A DNA stretch of 64,000 nt. It comes from Prorocentrum cordatum (lineage: Eukaryota; Sar; Dinophyceae; Prorocentrales; Prorocentraceae). The stretch covers positions 702,501 through 766,500 of the forward strand of contig CAUYUJ010014194.1 of NCBI GenBank assembly GCA_963575745.1, given 5' to 3'. The notes under the pieces are model-generated. The model did not search any database, had not been told where the DNA came from, and saw only the letters and a list, made by a program, of their open reading frames with translations. A program made the position numbers and the translations under genes. Within the stretch, counting starts at the first letter, position 1. The number at the start of each line of letters is the position of its first letter. Below, piece after piece: positions 33,021 to 43,715 of this stretch.

Positions 33021-34775
33021 CGCAGTACGGGCCATGTCCTCTCCCGAGACAGCTCCACTTTCCGAAACGAGGCGCCTGGCGCATGATCTGTGCGGCGCGC
33101 ACCTCGTTCGCGCTGCCGCTGATGGACTCGATCTCCTCAAAGAGCTCATGGCCTGGGGCAACATCAACCAGCAAGGAAAGGCTGCCCACGCACTTCAAGA
33201 CACGCCAACCATCCGCCACACCGATCCTGGCTGGGCCGATCCTGGGCCCAAGATCCGTGCCTGCGCCTCAATGGCCGGCAAAAGATCCCGGCATCCAGCG
33301 GCTTGATCTTTTCAATGTGAAGTCCCCGGAAGTCCAGAAACGTTCCCCAAGACCAGTTTTACAGTAAGAGCCGTTGTTTCATCGACGGTCCTAGCGCACA
33401 GCGAGGGCTAAAACGTCCGCATTGAATTTGGAATATTTTGGATTTTGGAGGTCTGGGACAAGCGCTTACACCGATCCTGGGGCCAGGACGGGTGCAACCA
33501 GAATCGGTGAGGAGATAGCAAACGCCCCCCGGGCATCGGGGAGGGCTCGTGTAGCCTCGTCTTTATCAGGGGGGTGTAATGACTGAGAAAAGACACTAAA
33601 ATCTGCCCGACTGTGATCGAAACCGGTGGCCGAATTGCCCCAATGCGTTTCCGGTAACAACTTAAAGGGGCGCGCCACGGGATGCCCAAAGGTGGGGGGG
33701 AGACCCGGGACCACCCGCGGTTCTCCTGGCCCGTCGTGCGGATCCCCCTCTCCATCCCTTCTCCCCGTCCGTTGTCCCAGACGCCCCCCTTTTTCCAAAC
33801 GAAGGGGGTGTTTGCCCCCCCCCCCCCCCCCTTGGATTCGCAAATCAAATCAGACCCCATGTCCCCTCTTTTGCTCACGCCGCTTCCTTGGGCCTGGAAC
33901 CTTGTCCCTACCACCTGACAGCCGAAACACTTACACACTGACCCGAGCACCCTTCCCTCCAAGTCTCTGGTCTTAAGTGATATAGCCCTTTTCACCGCCC
34001 TCCTGCGTGTCACCAACCGACTCATGGCCGCAATTTGTTTGTTGTGATCCCATGCAACATCTTGGACGCGGTGCGTATCGGCTGATGGTAAGTTCGATTC
34101 ACCGTGAGTTCCATCCTATGTGGGAATATAATAACGTGCGCGCTTCTTGGTCTCCACAACTACCCAACCGCCCACATCCCTGGCAACAGGAATAACATAT
34201 TGTAGACACCGGTTGGCCTACACATCGGCCGAACACCCACCGCACACTGCCACAACAAAAACCGGGTGCACTTCTACAGATATGTTACAACCGTCTGGCT
34301 GTCACGACCTTTGGCGGACAAGCAATGTGGCGGACATCGGATATCCTGCACACCCATCCATCACTCACGATCCTTTAACACATACAATTTGGTGGACACC
34401 GGCTGATCTTCACGTCGCCCTCCCAGGTCTTCCAAGTGTCCCCACGCGCTCCCAAACGCTCCAATGTTCGTCGTCACCACAAGCAGCAGCAGCATCCGCC
34501 TCCGAATCTTCACCATTTCACCGTCCTCGTCGCCGCAGGAGGCGTCAACTTGCAGATTAATCAGATCACGTTGACACGTTCAAGTGGTTGAGAAGTTTGG
34601 CCGTGTGGGAAGGGATTTTAGAAAGACCGAGGCACGCCGGAAGATCGCCCCGCGACGGCATAGGAGTGCTCAGACGGTGAAGCGGGTACAAGGCCGAATT
34701 GACGCGATAAGAGAATCGGTCGATCTTACGGGAAACTATTCGTGCGGGGAGAATGATCCGTGCAAACATTAGGCG
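33021..34775. other. Intergenic, no gene seen
   Basis: It holds a poly-C tract (33817-33833) and AC-rich DNA at 34140-34560. Opposing open frames at 32806-33370 lack recognisable domains. Confidence 0.4.
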
Positions 34776-35215
34776 GCCCTGGCACAGTAACCCTAATACG
34801 CCAACACTATACAACAACCCCCACCATAAGCCTAAAACCCAAGCACTAAAGCCATACGGTCCCAATCCTACCACCCAAACATTTCAAACCTAACACCCTA
34901 CTCCTGACACTCGAACCTTTGCGACCTAATCACCCTAACCCGAACACCCAAGCCCTGACACCTACCGCCCTAACACTAATACCCGAACTGAACCCTAACA
35001 CCGTGAACCGAACACCGTAACCATAACACCCCCCAACACCCTAACGCCCTAACCCACCCACCCTAAGCCTGACACCCTAACCCTAACACCCGATGCCTGA
35101 CACCCCAACCCAAACCCCAATACCCTAGCACAACAGCCTTAAGACTCCACCGCTAACATTACCACCCTAACAACGCCCTTACACCCTCACTAAGCCTAGC
35201 ACCCGATTAACAAGG
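34776..35215. repeat. Degenerate CCCTAAC telomere-like array, left part
   Basis: Repeated CCCTAAC, ACACCCTAACCC and ACCCGAAC heptamer/octamer variants, all C-rich on the + strand. Dinoflagellate and plant telomeres are (CCCTAAA)n, and this is a diverged relative or look-alike of that. Confidence 0.75.
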
Positions 35216-35381
35216 GGCACGCGTGCCAAGGATCATACAAGGACGATGTGGGTCCATGGGAGATGGAGAAAACCAGGGATCGCGAGGGAGGCAATCCTTG
35301 GCAGACGCCGCAATTGCTGCGACACGTTGGCAAGGGACAGATTCGAAGACGGGAAGGGGCGGCTAGAAGCATGTCAGTTTG
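35216..35381. other. Unique spacer between arrays
   Basis: Non-repetitive DNA with no recognisable gene separates the telomere-like array from the G-rich satellite. Confidence 0.5.
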
Positions 35382-36310
35382 GGTCGGAATAAGGGGAGGG
35401 GGGGGGAGGGGGGCGCAGGGGGGGAGGGGGGGCACGTCGGTCGGAATAAGGGGAGGGGGGCGCAGGGGGGAGCGGGGGGGGGGCCCACGGTCGGTCGGAA
35501 TAAGGGGAAGGGGGCGCAGGGGGGGAGGGGGGGGGGGGCCCACGGTCGGTCGGAATAAGGGGAGGGGGGCGCAGGGGGGGAAGGGGGGGGGGGGGGGGCG
35601 CGGTCGGTCGGAATAAAGAGAAGGGTGCGCAGGGGGAGAGCGGGGGGTGGGCCCATGGTCGGTCGGAATAAAGGGAGGGGGGCGCAGGGGAGGAGCGGGG
35701 GGGGAGGGCCCACGGTCGGTCGGAATAAGGGGAGGGGGACGCAAGGGGGGAAAAGGGGGGTGGCCACGGTCGGTCGGAATAAGAGGAGGGGGGCGCAGGG
35801 AGGAGCGGGGGGGGGGCCACGGTCGGTCGGAATAAGGAGAGGGGGGGCAGGGGGGGAGCGGGGGGGGGCCCACGGTCGGTCGGAATAAAGGGAGGGGGGC
35901 GCAGGGGAGGAGCGGGGGGGGTGGCCCACGGTCGGTCGGAATAAGGGGACGGGGGCGCAGGGGGGGAGCGGTGGGGGGGCCACGGTCGGTCAGAATAAGG
36001 GGAGAGGGGCGCAGAAGAGGAGCGGGGGGAGTGGCCCACGGTCGGGCGGAAGAAGGGGACGGGGGCGCAAAGGGGGAGCGGGGGGGGGCCCACGGTCGGT
36101 CGGAATAAGCGGAGGGGGGCGCAAGGGGGGAGCGGAGGGGGTGGCCCACGGTCGGTCGGAATAAGGGGAGGGGGGCGCAAGGAGGGAGCGGGGGGGGTGG
36201 CCCACGGTCGGTCGGAATAATGGGAAGGGGGCGCAGGGGAGAAGCGGGGGGGGTGGCCCACGGTCGGTCGGAATAAGGGGAGGGGGGCGCAGGGGGGGAG
36301 GGGGAGGGGC
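35382..36310. repeat. G-rich satellite, about 55-bp unit, about 17 copies
   Basis: GGTCGGTCGGAATAA recurs every 51-59 bp (for example 35436, 35490, 35545, 35604, 35658, 35716). It is separated by GGGGAGGGGGGCGCAGGGGG and a G-run of varying length. Length changes sit in the G runs. Proline-rich open frames on the minus strand are repeat translations. Confidence 0.95.
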
Positions 36311-37190
36311 CAGCACGACCACCAGCACGACCACCAGCACCTCCACCAGAACGGCCAGCAACACGACCGCGAGCACGACCACCAGCACGACCACCAACAC
36401 GACCACCAGCACCTCCAGCACGGCCAGCCACCAGCACGACCACCAGCAGAACCACCAGCACGACCACCAGCACGACCACCAGCACCTCCACCAGAACGGC
36501 CACCAACACGACCGCCAGCACGACCACCAGCACAAGCACCGGCACGCCCAGCCACCAGCACGACCACCAGCACAACCACCAGCACGACCACCAGCACGAT
36601 CACCAGCACGACCACCAGCACCTCCACCAGAACGGCCACCAACACGACCGCCAGCACGACCACCAGCACAAGCACCAGCACGACCACCAGCACGACCACC
36701 AGCACGACCACCAGCACGACCAGCCACCAGCACCTCCAGCACGGCCAGCCACCAGCACGACCAAGCACGACCACCAACACGACCACCAGCACCTCCAGCA
36801 CGGCCAGCCACCAGCACGACCACCAGCACAACCACCAGCACGACCACCAGCACGACCACCAGCACGATCACCAGCACCTCCACCAGAACGGCCACCAACA
36901 CGACCGCCAGCACAAGCACCAGCACAACCACCAACGCGACCAGCCACCAGCACGACCACCAGCACAACCGCCAGCACGACCACCAGCACGACCACCAGCC
37001 CAGCACGACCACCAGCTCGACCACCAGCACTTCCCAGCACGACCACCAGCACAAGTACCAGCACGACCACCAGCACGACTGCCAGCACCTCCACCAGAAC
37101 GGCCAGCAGCACGACCACCAGCACGACCACCAGCACGTCCACCAACCACGACCACCAGCACGGCCGCCAGCACAACCACCAGCACGACCG
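36311..37190. repeat. 12-bp satellite (GACCACCAGCAC)n with higher-order structure
   Basis: Seventy or so 12-mers. A variant block CTCCACCAGAACGGCC recurs at about 36342, 36485, 36622, 36878 and 37087, showing longer-period amplification. A single GGTCGGTCGAAATAA of the 55-bp satellite follows at 37204-37218, so this array lies inside or at the edge of that satellite. Confidence 0.95.
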
Positions 37191-38045
37191 CATTATGGGC
37201 ACACGGTCGGTCGAAATAAAGCAGTGCGAGATCACACCGGTAGGTATGATGATAAAACAACCTAACAGGACAACTTGACCTTACACCCTAGCCCTCAAAC
37301 ACTCGAGCCTTGACACCCTAATCCCATCACCCTGACGCTAACACAACAACCCTGACCCCGTACCCGCAATGATACCGCTCCAACCCTGATCCTAACACCC
37401 TAGCCGTAACACCTCAATCCTAGCACCCTGACCCCATTATCCGAACCTTACACCTGACAGTCTAACCCTAGCACCCTACCCCTAACACCCTGGCCATGAC
37501 ACGAACATCCCCACCCTAATTCCATAACCTTACCCCCGAACCCTAAAACAACTGAGCTCCCCTTAGCCTAACGCCGCAACCCTAAAACAACATACCTAAC
37601 ACCCTACATCTAACCCTACCGCCCGAACACGAGCACCCGAACACTGACACTCTTACCTTAACACCCTTTTCCTACAGTCATTGGCCTGACCTAAGGAACG
37701 ATACATAAGGAACGAAGCCCCCTTTTTTCCCAAGGAATAACGCATAAGGAACGATACATAATACATAACGCATAAGGAACTGTAACTAACGCATGTAAGC
37801 CTAAGGAACGACCGAGCCCCTTTTGAAAAGTAACTGTTCCTTATTCAAGCCGCTCACTGTAACACCCTAACCCTAACCCTAACACCCAAGCCTTCACACA
37901 CGACCCCCAGCCCTAACACCCTAAGCAAAAAACCCTCACTCTGACACCATAAGCCTACCTAACCCGAATGCCTGAAAATTCTGACCCCCTTACCCGAACA
38001 CCCTAATTTTTCCACCTCTACCCTAACCCTCACACCTGAACCCTA
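37191..38045. repeat. Degenerate CCCTAAC telomere-like array, right part
   Basis: Same C-rich strand and wording as 34776-35215 (CACCCTAACCCTAAC, ACACCCTAG). It is interrupted at 37690-37850 by short repeats of CATAAGGAACGA and CCCCTTTT. Confidence 0.75.
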
Positions 38046-39224
38046 GCAGCCTCTTGGGCGCGAAGGGGGGAAGGGGGGCGGCGTCCGAAATTCCTTCCCT
38101 CTCTCATGCGCAGTGGGGTGAGTGGGGGGGCGAAAACCCCACACCCCCGTTTAGAATGATGGGAGTGAGATGTGGGGGGCTGAGAACAGCCCCCCACTTG
38201 AAGGAGGGGAGGGGGGGTGGTGTTGTTCGAGCCCCCCCCGTTTTCAGCTAGAGGGGGGTTGAGCGGCGCGTCTTTCACAATCTAGGTCACGTCTTCGGTC
38301 ACGCACTTGTTCGGCCACAAACGATCTCAACCGATAGAGGCTGGCCGCCATGAGACACCCTCCTGCCGGCCCATGCCCACCTGGCACATGCCGTTGTGGT
38401 TTCGCTTGTTAGCGAGGGCGGCAGCGCCCGGCTTTGGTCTGAGCCGAAGGCATCAAACAGCGAGAGAGGCAAGTAACGGGCGCTGGCCTGCTTCCACGGA
38501 CGAGGGGGGAGTCTGGCTCGCACCACCCACGGGTCCTCCTGAATCAGCGCGCGCTCGCGCAACCGAAACCCACGCTCGTGGACGCTGCGGTGCAGACGAG
38601 GAAGCTGCGTCTTCCAGCGGGGACAGAGTCGGCTGCACGCAAGAGCGACCCTAGGAAAGGGTGACCTCTGGTGAGAGGCCTCGGGGGGGCCGCGGGGAGG
38701 CCGAATCCAAGCGCGCTGGCAGTGCAGGGGGGGCATGCTTGCCCGCACCAGAGGTCCCTCTGGCAAGAGCCACCTTTACACGTCGCAAACCTCCAATGAT
38801 GTGCTGTTTCCGTGCGCGGCCCTAAGAGGTCCCGCGGAACCCTCCTCCATGGGCTCACGGGCCCCCTGAAGGCCGCATTCGAGGACAGACGCTGGGATTT
38901 TGAAACAGATGTCGGCGATCTGGGGAAGAAGCCCGCCGCTTACGTTCGGTGGCAACTCATGGGAGCCTCCCGACGCTATATTGCTGGCTCTTGCGAATCG
39001 ACGCTAACGGACACTCGTCAACGCTAATCGACTCTGAATCGACGCTCATAGACGCTAAATCGGCAATATCCCTTCGATTACCCCGCGCCAATATACGCTA
39101 GCGCAGATAAAGAAAGGATAATTACGAGGGTATATAAGTCTCCCATGGTTTGTTACCGACTTACGTAACCTTTTGCACCTGATAACCATCCCCAACAGAT
39201 GATAAGAATTAGGGGTCACGGGGC
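38046..39224. other. Intergenic; AATCGACGCTAA repeats at 38995-39065
   Basis: Opposing open frames at 38300-38770 have no recognised domain. At 38995-39065 a degenerate GAATCGACGCTAA unit occurs four to five times; similar TCGACGC runs lie at 49105-49150. Confidence 0.45.
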
Positions 39225-39735
39225 GTGGGGGGAGGAGGAGGATCCGGAGGAGGAGGAGGACCAGCAGGAGGAGGACCAGGAGGAGGAGGAGGAGGAGGAG
39301 GAGGAGGAGGAGGAGGGGGAGATCTCGGAGCTCGAGTCTGTCTTCCTGGGGCCTCCCTGGGGCTGGAGGTTCCTTTCCTCGGGGCTCTTTTTCTCGGGAC
39401 TCTCGTTCGCGCAGGTCGACTGACTCGAAGCTACTGCTGCCTCGGCACTGCTGCTACAAAACTCAAGGTCGTTTCTCGTCAGATACTCTATGCCACAGCC
39501 CCGTAGTTCTCGATCTCACGCTCTCAGAAGGGAGAGAAAGAGAGAGAGAGAGAAGGAGAGAAAGAGAGAGAGGGAGAGAGAGAGAGAGAGGATAGGGGAA
39601 CAAGACGAGGAGAAAGGATAGAGGAGAGGTGAGACGAGAGGATGATGGAGAGTAGGGAGAGGGGGGGGAATGGCGAGGAGAGGAGGGAGGAGAAAGGAGA
39701 ATAGAGAAGAGAGAGAAGAGGAAGACGGCCGGAGG
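39225..39735. repeat. Purine tracts (GGA)n and (GA)n
   Basis: A GGAGGA block at 39232-39320 and an AGAGAG/GGAGAG block at 39530-39735, separated by about 200 bp of ordinary sequence. Confidence 0.9.
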
Positions 39736-40145
39736 AGACTCCAGGAAAATCCAAAGCTACAATCCTATCCCATTTTCGGTGCAAGCTGTACTTAGGAGTT
39801 GAGATTTTCAAGGCCGCGTGTAGGGCCCTCATGGCCTGGGCTTTTCGGGGATATTCTACACCGTGGATAAAACAAGTTCGGAGGGAGGGGGGAGGGGAGG
39901 GAAGGCCTGGGCAAGAAAGGAAATAAGAGGAGGGGAAAGACAGAGGAGGAGAAGGAGGAGCAGGAGGAGGAGGTGGAGGAGAGAGAAGAGAGAGAGAGAG
40001 AGAGAGGGAGAGACTTCAAAGCCCATGATGGCTTCAAGACGGCCCACGATGGCTTCAAGAGGTGGAGGGATAGAAAAAGCTCACGATGGCTTCAAGCCGG
40101 CCCACGAATCCTCCAAGACGGCCCTAGGCGGTCCAAGACGGCCCC
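39736..40145. repeat. GATGGCTTCAAGACGGCCCA repeats with purine tract
   Basis: At 40015-40145 the 20-bp phrase GATGGCTTCAAGACGGCCCA and variants occur about five times, ending in CAAGACGGCCC. A GAGGAG tract lies at 39885-40010. Confidence 0.7.
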
Positions 40146-40729
40146 TTGTTGATGGTGCAATTTAACATGAAAGTAGCTTCGGTTCGGAACTTTTCGGGGG
40201 ATACTAAAGTTCGGCTCCGCCGCCCCGCCACCGCCGACCAAACTTTTCTTGCCCAGAGATGGTCAACTCTATGGTGTTCAGGGGGGGGGTACTTTATTAT
40301 CAGGGGCATGGGGTTATATCTTCAGCCCTGGCAGAGAGGCCACAGCTCCAGCGGGATCGAATCGGGACAGCGGATCGAATCGGAGCTTGCGCCGGATTGG
40401 ACCGCAGCGGCGCGGCGCCGAAATCGAATCGGGCCAGCAGCGCCAAGATGCGCAACAACGCCGTGCTGGCACCTGGCCGCATCGGGTCGCGAGAACATCG
40501 GAATCGGGGACGCACTGACCCTGGTCAATCCAGACCCGGGCCAGTCGGGCCTTGCAGGATCCTGCACCCAAGCCCCGACGGAATCGGAATTGCATCGGGC
40601 CGGCCGAGAGCGACGTCGAAGCGGATCAATCGGATCCCTGGGCCCTGCCCTGCACTGCCCTGCCCGGGCCACGCGAGCGTCACTGTGCAAGCGTGGACCA
40701 CGAGGCCCATTTCTGCATTGTCCCAGTCT
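40146..40729. other. Intergenic, no gene seen
   Basis: GC-rich. It contains GGATCGAATCGGGACAG / CCGGATTGGACCG-like short repeats at about 40350-40600. Long opposing open frames overlap and have no recognised domain. Confidence 0.4.
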
Positions 40730-40850
40730 TCTGGGAAGAAGAACAACGGCATTTCGAAGCTCCGCACGGATTTCTTGGATCTGCGCTGGACCCTCCTCCC
40801 TGGCGCGGCTCCAGCGCAAATCCAAGGCATCCGCTCTGCCATTTCCCTGT
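40730..40850. mobile_element. Foldback element, family F3, copy A
   Basis: CTCCGCACGGATTTCTTGG and ATCTGCGCTGGA on the left are inverted as TCCAGCGCAAATCCAAGGCA on the right. The left flank GAACAACGGCAT resembles that of copy B. Confidence 0.75.
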
Positions 40851-40939
40851 CTTTTCCCCATCTCTCCATCCGACGAAGACTGGGAGGAGTGCCATCGAAG
40901 GATCCGTGACAAAACAGTCCGCAGCCTCCGCCGAACGTT

Positions 40940-41350
40940 TATGTGCATACCGTTTCTCCTTCTTCTCCTTCTTCTCCTCCTCCTTCTTCTTCTTCTTCTA
41001 AGATTTCTCAGCACGGAGCCTCCGAAGTCCCGACCTCTTCCCCGGGGCTGGCCCGGCTCCCCGAGCTGCTCTGTGGACGGCCTGGGGCCCCGGCGAGGAT
41101 CCCGGCCAAAGGCCGGGCGCCCCCGTGGCTTCGAGGGAGCTTCGGCCGTGCGGCCCCGCGTGGCATCGCCGTGGGGCCGGCCCCGGGGGGGAGGGGCGAG
41201 GGGGAGGAGGAGGGAGGGAGGAGGAGGGAGAGAAGGGAGGGAGGGGCGAGGGAGAGGAGGGAGAGGAGGAGGGAGGAGGGAGGGGCGAGGAGCGGCGAGG
41301 GCGGAGGGAGGGGGAGGGGCGAGGGGGGGGAGGAGCGGCGAGGGGGGGCC
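40940..41350. repeat. (CTT/CTC)n tract and G-rich purine tract
   Basis: TTCTCC/TTCTTC at 40949-41000 and GGGGA/GGAGGGAGG at 41170-41350. No gene. Confidence 0.85.
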
Positions 41351-41452
41351 TCTTCGGGCCACGGCGGGCCTCGGCAACGAAGCGGTGCCCGACTCTGGAT
41401 CCGAGGGCTGGCCCCGAGAGCCAAGGGCCCCTCCTGATGTCAGAGAGGTCCT

Positions 41453-41644
41453 TACGGCAGGTTCGTGTCGTGCCGACCCCAGCGTTGGTTTTTGACACCG
41501 CAGGGATCGTTCAACCTTGAATGATCTGCCGCTGCCGCAACGTCCGATCGTTCAACATCGATCGATTCTGGGTCGCCGGCGGCGTTCAACCTTGAACGCC
41601 CGCGCTGGGGTCGCCGCGAGTCGACACGACGCAAACCTACCGTA
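41453..41644. mobile_element. Foldback (MITE-like) element, family F4
   Basis: The left end TACGGCAGGTTCGTGTCGTG, with CCGACCCCAGCG, pairs with a right end whose reverse complement reads TACGGTAGGTTTGCGTCGTG, then TCGACTCGCGGCGACCCCAG. About 192 bp. The interior has GATCGTTCAA and GCGTTCAACCTTGAACGCC palindromes. Half of it is repeated at 32900-33020. No clear target duplication is seen. Confidence 0.7.
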
Positions 41645-41879
41645 TCTCGGCGTCTTGGCTGCAGGGCTCGAGCTGCCCAGGTCGCACGAGTCGCAGGGCC
41701 TCTCCCATTCCCGCCACAGAAGAATCGGGACCGCGACGGTGGTCTTGATGGGCCAATTGTCCACCGCCACGATCATAGGTGAACAGGGAGAAGAGGGAGG
41801 ATGAGGGAGAGGAGGAGGAGAAAGGAGAGTAGGAGGGCCTCCCCGTCCTCCCTTCTCCCCCGTCCTGCCTTTGGTAGCA

Positions 41880-42170
41880 GTGGCGGAACATTGACCAATC
41901 AGGTCTGCCTCTGAAGAGAGGTCCAAGAGAAGAAATGACCCCAGCAAAGCACCCTACTGGCAGCTGAGATGCAGCCAATACAGGAGTGAGAGCACGGTCA
42001 TGTGCACCTGAATGCGTCCATTGCGAACGACTGTGGCCGTCCTGAGCAAACATGGAGCCCGCGAGAGCGCGACTCCTGAACAAATCGCATGCAAAACGAC
42101 TGCTTGGACCGACCGGTCTCGGGCTCCCCGCCCCCCCCCCTGTGGGAGCCTTTCGCTGTCCGCGCAGAAG
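41880..42170 (+). repeat. Dispersed repeat family R2, copy 2
   Basis: Matches 30690-31210 in order: ACCCCAGCAAAGCACCCTA, GATGCAGCCAATACAGGAGT, GAGAGCACGGTCATGTGCAC, GGTCTCGGGCTCCCCGCCCC and GTGGGAGCC. Confidence 0.6.
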
Positions 42171-42239
42171 AGGGGGGGGGGGCCGCAATTCGCGCGAGCC
42201 ACACTCCCCAGCCAGGTCCCCACGCAGACGAGGAGCAAG

Positions 42240-42620
42240 GAGGAGGGATGAGGAAGGAGGAGGAGGAGGAGGAGGAGGAGGAGGAGGGAAAGGAGGAGGG
42301 CAATCGAGGAGGAAGAGGAGGTATGGTGAGAAAGCCAAGAGGAGCAAGGAGGAAGAGGAACGAGGATGAGTAAGGCAGGAAGAAGAGGGCGAGCGGGGGG
42401 AGGACAGGGGGCGGAAACAGGAGGATGGCGGCGACGAGCGAAGGAGAGCGAGGGTAAGGAGTTGAGGAGACGCGTGGGAGGGGGAGGGAGTGAGGCGAAG
42501 GACGAGGACGAGGAGAATGAGGGGGAGAGCAGAAGCAGAGGGAGGAGGGACGTGGAGAACGAGAGGGGGAAGAAGGAGAGGAAGCCACAAGAGGATGAGG
42601 GCCATGACGAAGAGTAAGAG
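42240..42620. repeat. Purine-rich (AGG/GAGG)n region
   Basis: GGAGGA-rich from 42240 to 42300, then a looser purine-rich stretch to about 42615. Arg/Glu/Gly-rich or Ser/Leu/Pro-rich open frames here are compositional. Confidence 0.8.
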
Positions 42621-42699
42621 GTGAAGGAAGGGCCCCGAATCTGCCAGCGCGTGCTGGACGCGACGCGGTGATACGCGTGGGAGCAGCCCCGCCACCACG

Positions 42700-42815
42700 A
42701 TGCACATACGCAGTGCGCACGTGCACATACGCACGTGCGGCACACCACGTGCACGCAGCTGCACGTGGCACGCAGCCGCTGGACCCCGCACGCAGACGTA
42801 CGTGCGCGTGGGAAT
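42700..42815. repeat. Cluster of ACGTGCAC/CACGTG palindromes
   Basis: ACGTGCAC, GCACGTGC, CACGTGCACGCAGCTGCACG, CACGTGG and ACGTACGTGCG lie within about 110 bp, most around a GCACGTGC core. It may be a short minisatellite or a cluster of E-box-like sites. Confidence 0.6.
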
Positions 42816-43178
42816 GAACCGCACAACGCCGGCAGCACTCCGCAGGGGGGTGGGAGCGGAGACAGCCCGAGGGCTCACGCGGCTGCTCCTGGGCCCCACA
42901 TCGGGGCGAAACCGGCGCGCTGCCCCCGAGAAGCCGACCACGGCTCATCCCCAGCAGGGTGCTGCTAATCGGCCGAAGTGCAGGCTAGTGACCACACGCA
43001 CATGCGCAAGGATGAGGGAGCGGGGGGGGGAGGAAGAAGCGCGCAGCCGTCTATGTGCTCCAGGACCAAGTACACGTTCCTGGAGTCCTGGCGCGCCAGA
43101 CGAGGGGACGATGCGGGAGGATGATGGGAGAGGAAGGAACCGACAGCGACGAAAGAAGACATTCGCAGACTAACGCAC

Positions 43179-43715
43179 GTGCGTCTTGCCCACTCATCTG
43201 AACTTGGCTTGCTGCTGCTTGCTATGTCCTCCGTGTTCCTGTCCTTCCCCAGCGCCACAACATTACGGACGCCGGCCAATGCTTCGGAGGTCCGTGCGGA
43301 CCCGCCGCCCCGATGGCTTCGAATCCCCGGCCTTCTGCGGACAGCTGGCGACCCCCTGCAGCAGAGGACGGGTCTCCTCGCACGTGTCCACGAGCCGGCA
43401 GACCGCGGGATGCCGCAGCGGCCTCTCCGGCGCGAAGTACCGTCACGAGGGGCGGGCGGGACCCGCATCCTCCATCCCCCCCTTTCAAGACCGGAGGCCT
43501 CCAAAACGGTGTCGAAGCAGTTGGGTCTGGAGGATCGTGCCGCATCTCCGACACATCGGCGATGTCTTGGCGACCTCGGCGTGGAAAAGTTCAGACTACC
43601 CAGTGAGCCGCATCGGCGACGCACCAGCGATGCGGCGGCGCGATCCTGCGACCCCATCTACTTCGACCGCACTTTGGAGGGCACAGAGACGAAGGCAGCA
43701 TGTGGACGTCCATGA
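43179..43715 (+). CDS. Hypothetical open frame with signal-peptide-like start, low support
   Basis: 178 codons beginning MRLAHSSELGLLLLAMSSVF, which looks like a signal peptide (hydrophobic LGLLLLAMSSVFLSF, then small residues). The rest is Arg/Pro-rich without a recognisable domain. A second forward frame is open over the same stretch, and codons 35-43 overlap an F3-like repeat end (GGAGGTCCGTGCGGA, about 43287-43301). I do not recognise it. Chance is as likely as a gene. Confidence 0.12.
   Translation: MRLAHSSELGLLLLAMSSVFLSFPSATTLRTPANASEVRADPPPRWLRIPGLLRTAGDPLQQRTGLLARVHEPADRGMPQRPLRREVPSRGAGGTRILHPPLSRPEASKTVSKQLGLEDRAASPTHRRCLGDLGVEKFRLPSEPHRRRTSDAAARSCDPIYFDRTLEGTETKAACGRP

Noticed and set aside
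34090-34105. AAGTTCGATTCACC, like a tRNA B box or T-loop
   Set aside because: No acceptor stem, D arm or anticodon arm can be paired around it.
35196-37235. Proline-rich and Cys/Trp/Val-rich open frames of 350-485 codons on the minus strand
   Set aside because: They follow the 55-bp and 12-bp satellites, several frames are open at once, and indels in the G runs would break any real protein.
39128-39140. GGGTATATAAG, TATA-box-like
   Set aside because: No gene follows it, and dinoflagellate promoters generally lack TATA boxes. Without transcript data it is not called.
40146-41495. 449-codon open frame
   Set aside because: It crosses a foldback element, a CTT tract and a G-rich purine tract. 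A long opposing frame is also open, and no domain is recognisable.
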